In this document: piece after piece, positions 1 to 4,726 of the stretch
How positions within the stretch are numbered: position 1 is the first letter of the stretch
Layout: each line of letters begins with the position of its first letter
NCBI GenBank assembly: GCA_964440605.1
Contig: CAYTSW010000143.1
Location: 1 to 6,877 of the forward strand
From: CAYTSW01 sp964440605
GTDB taxonomy: Bacteria > Planctomycetota > Phycisphaerae > Phycisphaerales > UBA1924
DNA: 6,877 nucleotides
Direction: 5' to 3'
The notes under the pieces: model-generated
Told to the model about the DNA's origin: nothing
Database searches by the model: none
Seen by the model: the letters and a program-made list of their open reading frames with translations, nothing else
Made by a program: the position numbers and the translations under genes

Positions 1-46
1 AGATCGTTTCACGTGACTGGAGTTCAGACGTGTGCTCTTCCGATCT
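1..46 (+). other. Illumina TruSeq index adapter (sequencing artefact)
   Basis: Bases 13-46 read as the 34-base Illumina multiplexing read-2 adapter (begins GTGACTGGAGTTCAGACG, ends CTTCCGATCT). Before it, bases 1-4 (AGAT) match the end of the P7 primer stem and bases 5-12 (CGTTTCAC) sit exactly where the index lies. Its reverse complement GTGAAACG fits, from memory, TruSeq index 19 (GTGAAA plus CG). These bases are library-construction sequence left on the contig end. The apparent Met start at 30, giving the peptide MCSSDL, and a second apparent start at 32, giving MLFRSD, are translations of the adapter and should not be annotated as protein N-termini. Confidence 0.97.
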
Positions 47-47
47 G

Positions 48-419
48 ACGGGGCTGGTGGCGCCCGAGCGGGTGCCGCCGCTGATGCGGGCGATGGATCT
101 GCTGGTGCATCCGAGTTATCGCGAGGGATTGCCGCGGACGGTGGTGCAGGCGCTGCTGGCGGGGACGCCTGTAGTCGCGAGCGACGCCGACGGAACCCGG
201 GAGGTGGTTCGGGATACAAAGACGGGCCGGCTGGTGCCCGTGGGTGACTCGGGGGCGTTGCGTGAGGCGGTGTGTTGGATGGCGGATCGGCGAGAGGAAG
301 CGCGGGCGACGGCGGAGGCGGGGCGGCGTCTGTGCGCCGACTGGTTCGACGCGCGGGTGATGGTGGAAGCGCTCGAAGGCGTGTATGAGCGCGCGATCGA
401 AGAGGCGAGGCGTGGGTAG
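48..419 (+). CDS. GT4-type glycosyltransferase, C-terminal fragment (5' truncated)
   Basis: This is the last 123 residues of a GT-B fold glycosyltransferase. It covers most of the C-terminal nucleotide-sugar-binding domain, which transfers a sugar from an activated donor, usually at the cytoplasmic face of the membrane. The diagnostic stretch is HPSYREGLPRTVVQALLAG (residues 21-39 of the fragment), followed by TPVVASDADGTREVV and a G-R-L-V-P-V-GD segment, in the order expected for GT4. In the E-x7-E motif the first Glu is present (E26) but the second position is Gln (Q34). The EGLPR form is more like exopolysaccharide or O-antigen type enzymes than BshA, which has an ESFGL-type motif. The true N-terminus is lost because the contig ends in adapter; codon 45-47 is a chimera of adapter and genome. 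The end overlaps the next gene, suggesting translational coupling. Acceptor and donor cannot be told from this fragment. Confidence 0.88.
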   Translation, partial: TGLVAPERVPPLMRAMDLLVHPSYREGLPRTVVQALLAGTPVVASDADGTREVVRDTKTGRLVPVGDSGALREAVCWMADRREEARATAEAGRRLCADWFDARVMVEALEGVYERAIEEARRG

Positions 420-2607
420 GTGGTCTGCGATCCTTGCTGCGGGCGTGCTGATGATGCCGGTCGCGCCGGCGTGCGCACAGGTGCTCAATCTCACGGGGCG
501 TCCCGCGGAGCCCGGAGGTCGTTCGGTCTTTCACGCGATGGCGGTGCGAGCCGAGCGTCGAGCTCTTGAGGCGCGGGATGTGCTGGAGGCGCTGCCGCGA
601 GCGCCGCGCGGGGGGTCGCAGATCGATGTCGAGCATGTTGCGCATCGTGCGCGGGCCGCGGTGCGTGCGCTCGCCCATCGTCTGCTGGATGCGGAGGGCG
701 TTGATGCGTCGGCCCGCGACCTGCGCCTGCTCGACGGATTGCTGGTGTGGGAAGCGGTGGACGAGGTGGATGCGCTGGGGCGGGAGCTTGAAGAAACAGT
801 GGACGCAGCGCGGCGCGAGGCGTTGGCGATCGCGTTGTCGGGCTTCGCCGAGCGTGCGCGCGCGCTCGTGCTCGCGCCCTTGAGCCTGCCGCCCACGGAC
901 CGGGCGATGACGCAGCGGCTGCGTGGGGTCGTGGGAGAGCTGTGGCCCTTGCTGGATGTAGCAGGCCGCGCCTGGGTGCTGGACGCGTGGGTTGTTGCGA
1001 GCGAGGGGCCGGCGGTCGCGACGTCGCGCGCCAGCGGGCTTGACGCGTTCGGATGGTCACCAGAGGACCGCGTGATCGTCGAGCGGGCGTTCGACGTGCT
1101 GGCGGTGCTGGAGCGATCGGCGTTGCACGAGCGTCGAGCGCGTCGGTCGGCGGCGGCCCTCGCGGATGCCGCGGCCGGGCTGGAGAAGATCGCGACGACC
1201 CGAGCGACCGCGGGCCGCGCCGGCGCGGCGGCGGCGGCGATGCGTCGGGCGTGCCAGACGATCGGGGACCCGACGGAGCGACCTTCAGCGATGGTGACGC
1301 TCGAGCGGATCGCGGCGACCGCCCGCGTGAACGAACGGCTGCTCCGGTTGCTGGGCGATTCGCGCGAGCGTGAGACCGCTGCGGCGTTGGCCGAGGCGTT
1401 GGTGGGCCAGGCGGCGGCGCCGGTGTCGCCCGCGGCGGTCGGTGATGACGACTTCCTCGGCGTGACGCGCGTCATCGATCGGTTGTTGGACGTCGTGGAG
1501 TCGCGGCAGGCTTTGCCGGCGCGTGACGAGGCGTCGCGCGACACGCGGCGTGCGTGGCACGCGCTGGAACGCGATCACCTCGAGGCGCTGGAGCGCGCGG
1601 TCGAGCAGATGCGCGGGCTGCCCTATGAGCCCCGGGACTCGTCCTCGCCCGCGGTGGTTGCAGCGCTTGCTCACGTGCATCGGACGGTGCGGCGGATGGG
1701 GGTGTTGATGGACGGGGACCGTTGGGTGAAAGAGCTTCGGCTCGGCGGGCCGTTGCGCGAGCGGATCGGGCCTTCGATGGTGTCGCCCTTGGACAAGGCG
1801 ATCAGCGACTTTCTGCACGAGCAGATGCGCATCGCGCGAGACGAGGAGGAGCGGACGGCGGCGCTGGACACGATCCTCGAGTTTCGCGACCAGGCCGAGG
1901 CGCACTTCGCGCACCCGGCAGAGGAGCGGCTGCTGGGGCACGGCATCGGCTGGGCGCCGGACGGGCTGGTCGACCGATTCGAGGGGCGGCTCCGGGCGGC
2001 ACGGGACGCGTGGGTGGAGGCGTGGGCGTCGCAACGGGCGTCGCGCCGGGTGGTGGCGTCGGCGCAGCTCGAGCTGTTCGGGCGCGCCCTGGACGCGGTG
2101 CACCTGGTGGAGCGGGCGTCGGATGACGATGCGTGGGCGGCGATGGAGCGGCTGCCGATGCCCATGCTCGCGGACGGTTCGCCCGAGGCGTTGCTCGATC
2201 GCATGCGCGAGCTCGCGACGGGCGCGCTCGCGGTCGCGGCGCGCAACGACATTCGGAGCGAGGGCGATGATGGGGATGCGCGCACGCGGCTGCGGGCGAT
2301 CGAGCTGGCGCTGCGGCCTTGCGCCATGATCGTGGCGCTGGGCGAGCTCGGTCGGGCGAGCGCGTCTTCGAGCGAAGGCCGGCCGGACGATCTGGCGCGG
2401 CTGATCGCGTGCGTGGGGGTGTCGCCGCGGCCCGATCATCCGCTGCATGCGGCGCGCCATGACATCGGGGCGTTCGCGCGCTGGCTGCGCGAGCTGGAAG
2501 CGATGGCGGACCTGAGCGGCGATGTGATGGCGTCGGATATTCTGGACTTCCTCGCGGAGGTGTCGGCGGACGCGGCGCCCGTGATCGAGGCGGCGACGAC
2601 GCCCTGA
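385..2607 (+). CDS. Secreted alpha-helical protein of unknown function
   Basis: I do not recognise this 740-residue protein. The N-terminus is a clear Sec signal peptide: a basic n-region (RSKRRGVGR), a hydrophobic core (about residues 14-28) and a likely signal peptidase I site after A31 (ACA|Q). The lipobox is not canonical, so a lipoprotein is unlikely. No other membrane segment is evident, so export to the periplasm or beyond is inferred. The mature part is rich in Ala, Arg, Glu, Leu and Asp in long amphipathic helix-like stretches (for example residues 125-160, 260-345, 395-425 and 480-600), with an Ala-rich run near 272-290 and few Cys. No catalytic motif is visible. The ATG at 385 lies inside the upstream glycosyltransferase gene. 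An in-frame GTG at 412 has a better ribosome site (AGAGG at 401-405) and keeps an intact signal peptide, so it may be the true start. The stop lies 17 bp before the deacetylase, indicating an operon. Long antisense frames here are high-GC shadows. Confidence 0.8.
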   Translation: MSARSKRRGVGRWSAILAAGVLMMPVAPACAQVLNLTGRPAEPGGRSVFHAMAVRAERRALEARDVLEALPRAPRGGSQIDVEHVAHRARAAVRALAHRLLDAEGVDASARDLRLLDGLLVWEAVDEVDALGRELEETVDAARREALAIALSGFAERARALVLAPLSLPPTDRAMTQRLRGVVGELWPLLDVAGRAWVLDAWVVASEGPAVATSRASGLDAFGWSPEDRVIVERAFDVLAVLERSALHERRARRSAAALADAAAGLEKIATTRATAGRAGAAAAAMRRACQTIGDPTERPSAMVTLERIAATARVNERLLRLLGDSRERETAAALAEALVGQAAAPVSPAAVGDDDFLGVTRVIDRLLDVVESRQALPARDEASRDTRRAWHALERDHLEALERAVEQMRGLPYEPRDSSSPAVVAALAHVHRTVRRMGVLMDGDRWVKELRLGGPLRERIGPSMVSPLDKAISDFLHEQMRIARDEEERTAALDTILEFRDQAEAHFAHPAEERLLGHGIGWAPDGLVDRFEGRLRAARDAWVEAWASQRASRRVVASAQLELFGRALDAVHLVERASDDDAWAAMERLPMPMLADGSPEALLDRMRELATGALAVAARNDIRSEGDDGDARTRLRAIELALRPCAMIVALGELGRASASSSEGRPDDLARLIACVGVSPRPDHPLHAARHDIGAFARWLRELEAMADLSGDVMASDILDFLAEVSADAAPVIEAATTP
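401..405 (+). promoter_or_regulatory. Possible ribosome binding site for an alternative GTG start
   Basis: AGAGG ends 6 nt before the in-frame GTG at 412-414. The ATG at 385 has no comparable purine-rich site at the right distance. Starting at 412 gives M-G-R-W then the same hydrophobic core, and an 8-bp overlap with the glycosyltransferase stop at 417-419. This favours the later start without proving it. Confidence 0.4.
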
Positions 2608-2613
2608 GGGGCG

Positions 2614-2618
2614 GGAGG
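2614..2618 (+). promoter_or_regulatory. Ribosome binding site of the PIG-L deacetylase
   Basis: GGAGG lies 6 nt before the ATG at 2625, in the 17-bp gap after the upstream stop. It fixes the start of the deacetylase and supports co-transcription with the upstream gene, since there is no room for a separate promoter. Confidence 0.75.
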
Positions 2619-2624
2619 CGAGCG

Positions 2625-3356
2625 ATGGCACGCGTGCTGGTGGTGGGCCCACACCCCGACGATCAGGAAGCGGGGATGGGCGCGACGGTCGCCAAACTCG
2701 CGGCGGAGGGGCACGACGTGCTGCTGCTCGATTTGACGAATGGCGAGCCGACGCCGCTGGGCGATCCCGGGACGCGGGCGAAGGAGGCCGCGGCTGCCGC
2801 GGAGTTGCTGGGCGTGAAGCGCATCACGCTGGACCTGCCCAACCGCTGGGTGGAGCACTCGATCGAGGCGCGGCGGCAGGTCGCGGGCGTGATGCGCGAG
2901 CATCAGTCGCAGATCGTCTTCACGCCCTTCTTCGAGGATGCGCACCCGGACCACAAGGCGGGGACGCGGATCGTCGAGGATGCGCGGTTCGACGCGAAGC
3001 TGACCAAGGCGGGCCTGCCCGGCGAGCGGTGCTACCCGCGCTGGCTGTTCTACTACTACGCGACGCACCTGCGCTGGGTCGCGAACCCGACGTTCTGCAT
3101 CGACGTGACGGGGTACGAAGACATGAAGGTGCGGGCGGTCAAGGCGTACCACTCGCAGTTCGTGGCGCCGGTGGAGCAGATGCTCTCGGCGGGCGGTGGT
3201 GTGCCCCACGCGGGCGGCGCGGTGGTGCAGGACGCCGAGGTGTGGCTGCGCGCGGGGATGACGTACTTCGGCACACGGATCGGGACGAAGGCGGCCGAGC
3301 CCTTCTTCTCGAAGGAGCCGGTGGCGCTGTGGTCGTTGGACTCGTTACCGCTTTGA
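2625..3356 (+). CDS. PIG-L/LmbE family zinc deacetylase, BshB1-like
   Basis: This is a complete 243-residue member of the PIG-L (LmbE-like) family, metal-dependent enzymes that remove an acetyl group from N-acetylglucosamine-type substrates. The family motif is at residues 9-17 (PHPDDQEAG), giving probable zinc ligands H10 and D13 and catalytic base D12. The second motif, AHPDH, gives H107 and H110 as the third ligand and an active-site His, by analogy with Bacillus BcZBP. Beyond these, DLTNGE (36-41), FYYY..H (142-148), the FCID segment (157-160), AYHSQF (174-179) and AEPFFSKEP (224-232) follow the order and spacing I recall for BshB1, the bacillithiol-pathway deacetylase. Its length is also typical. 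No signal peptide is seen, so it is cytoplasmic. It follows the secreted helical gene by 17 bp and a glycosyltransferase lies further upstream, so glycoconjugate metabolism is plausible. The family is certain; the bacillithiol role is only a possibility. Confidence 0.92.
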   Translation: MARVLVVGPHPDDQEAGMGATVAKLAAEGHDVLLLDLTNGEPTPLGDPGTRAKEAAAAAELLGVKRITLDLPNRWVEHSIEARRQVAGVMREHQSQIVFTPFFEDAHPDHKAGTRIVEDARFDAKLTKAGLPGERCYPRWLFYYYATHLRWVANPTFCIDVTGYEDMKVRAVKAYHSQFVAPVEQMLSAGGGVPHAGGAVVQDAEVWLRAGMTYFGTRIGTKAAEPFFSKEPVALWSLDSLPL

Positions 3357-3365
3357 AAGGCAGGT

Positions 3366-3399
3366 ACGCAGAGACGCAGGGGGGACAGAAGACGCAGAG
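3366..3399 (+). repeat. Short ACGCAG-type repeat
   Basis: ACGCAG occurs three times just after the deacetylase stop (3366-3371, 3374-3379, 3392-3397), in the pattern ACGCAGAGACGCAGG then GACGCAGAGG. From memory, ACGCAGAGACGCAGAG-like strings are dispersed in many bacterial genomes, including planctomycetes, usually in convergent spacers. A purine-rich stretch (about 3398-3429) follows. No function is assigned. Confidence 0.5.
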
Positions 3400-3442
3400 G
3401 TAGGCAATGGGGAGGAGAGGGGGAGAGGTGACTGCTGGGTGC

Positions 3443-3464
3443 CACGGGTTGCTTGCAACCCGTG
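3443..3464. terminator. Perfect 10-bp hairpin in convergent spacer (possible terminator or dispersed repeat)
   Basis: CACGGGTTGC (3443-3452) pairs perfectly with GCAACCCGTG (3455-3464); in RNA this would form a 9-bp stem with a CUUG tetraloop. It lies between the converging deacetylase and reductase genes, where a bidirectional terminator is expected. No T-tract follows on either strand, so it is not a classical intrinsic terminator. It could equally be a dispersed palindromic repeat. Confidence 0.5.
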
Positions 3465-3493
3465 CTTGTCCGGGCGGACGGGAGTGGAAGGCT

Positions 3494-3511
3494 ACCGAGC
3501 TTGCGCTCGGT
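3494..3511. repeat. Second perfect hairpin (7-bp stem) in the same spacer
   Basis: ACCGAGC (3494-3500) pairs with GCTCGGT (3505-3511) around a TTGC loop. It is 29 bp from the first hairpin and about 40 bp beyond the reductase stop. The pair may act together on read-through from either side. There is no T-tract. Confidence 0.45.
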
Positions 3512-3552
3512 GCTCGTTGACGGTCTTGCCTTCGAGCCTTCGTACCTGGCCC

Positions 3553-4515
3553 TTACGCGTACACCTCGAGGAAGACCCGCTTGGTGTGCTTGATCTTCTT
3601 GTGGAGCATTTTGCGGTTCCACTTGACGCTGGGATCGAGGATTTCGGGGTCGACGTGAAGGTATTGCTCGCGGGTGTGTTCGGGGAAGTCGTCGGCGAGG
3701 GCGCGGAAGATGCCGAGTTCCATGCCGGCGATGCCGCAGACGTAGATGAGGTTGTCGTCGCGGGCGATCTGCGCGCCGAGCTGGTCGCGGTGGGTCTGGA
3801 GGCGTTCCTGGACGTACATGCGGTCGTGGCCGTCGTCCTGCTTCTCGCGGCTGAGGGCCGTGATGTAGTGGAAGCTCTCGTGCTGGGCTTCGAGCGCGCG
3901 GAGTTCGTCGTGGTAGATGAGGTCGGTGTGGTAGGGGGCGCCCATGACGAGGGTGATGGGGTTGGTGACGCCGGTCTCGATGAGGTCCATGATCATGCCG
4001 CGGTAGGGCGCGATGCCGGTGCCGGTCGCGAAGAAGAGGTAGCTGTGGTCCTCAGGCTTTTTGGGGAGGACGAAGCGTTTGCCGGCGGGGCCGGTGACGA
4101 GGACGGTGTCGCCTTCCTGCGCATCGCAGAGGTAGTTGGAGGCGACGCCGAGGAAGAGCTTGTGGGAGTCCCAGTGTTCGTCGATGGTGCGCTTGACGGT
4201 GGTGGAGACGATCTTGCCCTGGCCGTCCTCGCCGCGGGAGGGGTTGGCGAGTGAGTAAAGGCGGACGGCGTGGGGGCGGCCCTTGTCGTCTTCGCCCGGC
4301 GGGATGATGCCGATGGACTGGCCCGGCACGCAGAGGCCTTCGAGGGCGGTGCCGCTGACGTCGATCTCGACGTGGCGGACGAACCCGGCGGCCTTTCGGG
4401 TGGCGGTGCAGATCTCGTTGCGGACGATGGTCGCCTGCCCGGGCTCGTTGGGCTTGTAGGCGTGCATGGTGACGTCGCGGAGCTCGGGAGCGGGGACGGT
4501 GGGCGTGTCGGGCAT
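3553..4515 (-). CDS. Plant-type ferredoxin-NADP(+) reductase (FAD)
   Basis: This 320-residue flavoenzyme exchanges electrons between NADP(H) and ferredoxin or flavodoxin in the cytoplasm. The plant-type FNR signatures occur in order: FAD-binding RLYS (85-88), VSTTVKR (103-109), SNYLCD (126-131) and TGPAGK (141-146); then the NADP domain with GTGIAP (165-170), SRE (222-224) followed by Y234, and CG at 260-261. S222, R223 and Y234 match in spacing the residues that bind the 2'-phosphate in spinach FNR, so NADP(H) rather than NAD(H) is expected. In plant enzymes the chain ends in a Tyr stacked on the flavin. Here it ends EVYA, with Y319 followed by one Ala, after a Lys/Arg-rich stretch (299-313). 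There is no signal peptide. The start at 4515 has a GGAAG site 4 nt upstream; Met17 lacks one. It converges with the deacetylase gene and is divergent from the phosphoesterase gene. Its electron partner is not in the window. Confidence 0.93.
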   Translation of the reverse strand: MPDTPTVPAPELRDVTMHAYKPNEPGQATIVRNEICTATRKAAGFVRHVEIDVSGTALEGLCVPGQSIGIIPPGEDDKGRPHAVRLYSLANPSRGEDGQGKIVSTTVKRTIDEHWDSHKLFLGVASNYLCDAQEGDTVLVTGPAGKRFVLPKKPEDHSYLFFATGTGIAPYRGMIMDLIETGVTNPITLVMGAPYHTDLIYHDELRALEAQHESFHYITALSREKQDDGHDRMYVQERLQTHRDQLGAQIARDDNLIYVCGIAGMELGIFRALADDFPEHTREQYLHVDPEILDPSVKWNRKMLHKKIKHTKRVFLEVYA

Positions 4516-4519
4516 GGGT

Positions 4520-4524
4520 CTTCC
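4520..4524 (-). promoter_or_regulatory. Ribosome binding site of the reductase gene
   Basis: On the minus strand GGAAG stands 4 nt before the ATG at 4515, which supports this start over the internal Met17. Confidence 0.55.
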
Positions 4525-4713
4525 GGGGCGGTTGGCGGGGTGCTTGGAAGGTGATGGGGATGGTAGGGGGCGCGGGCGACGGGGCGAGCGGCTGCGCGAG
4601 CCACAACGGCGCGGGTGCTCCGGGATTCCCCGAACGGTGTGTGTGCGTTGTGTTCACGTTGCGCCTTGAGCATTGCGGTTCGTCGCGTGACCGGCGAGGA
4701 TCGGGGCGTCACG
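4525..4713. promoter_or_regulatory. Divergent upstream region between reductase and phosphoesterase
   Basis: The two flanking genes point away from each other, so promoters for both must lie in or overlap this stretch. I could not identify a convincing -35/-10 pair on either strand. TTGAGC at 4666-4671 is weakly -35-like, but no TATAAT-like box follows at the right distance. No operator-like palindrome or riboswitch stands out. The call rests on gene orientation alone. Confidence 0.4.
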
Positions 4714-4720
4714 AAGGAGG
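4714..4720 (+). promoter_or_regulatory. Strong ribosome binding site of the phosphoesterase
   Basis: AAGGAGG is a near-perfect Shine-Dalgarno sequence with a 6-nt spacer to the ATG at 4727. It fixes the start and suggests efficient translation. Confidence 0.8.
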
Positions 4721-4726
4721 CCTGCG

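Noticed and set aside
1285..2652. Long antisense open frame (455 codons) opposite the secreted protein gene
   Set aside because: Its product is dominated by Arg, His and Pro, as expected for the antisense of a high-GC Ala/Arg/Glu-rich gene. It shows no domain and no supporting start site.
2625..3356. Complete bacillithiol operon
   Set aside because: Only a BshB1-like gene is seen. The glycosyltransferase fragment lacks BshA-like signature residues, and there is no BshC in the window.
3515..3552. CRISPR-like short repeats near the reductase end (CTTCGAGCCTTCG pattern)
   Set aside because: Only a short imperfect echo of about 7-8 bp; no regular spacing or spacers.
3439..4254. Plus-strand open frame (271 codons) opposite the reductase
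   Set aside because: Composition is Val/Ala/Asp/Glu-rich and repetitive, typical of a reverse-strand shadow; the minus-strand frame has full FNR motifs.
4666..4700. Sigma-70 promoter starting at TTGAGC
   Set aside because: No acceptable -10 box at 16-18 bp; high-GC sequence gives such partial matches by chance.
4052..4712. Minus-strand frames crossing the reductase start and the divergent spacer
   Set aside because: Low-complexity Pro/Ser/Thr/Arg or His/Arg products in frames other than the reductase; no recognisable domain.
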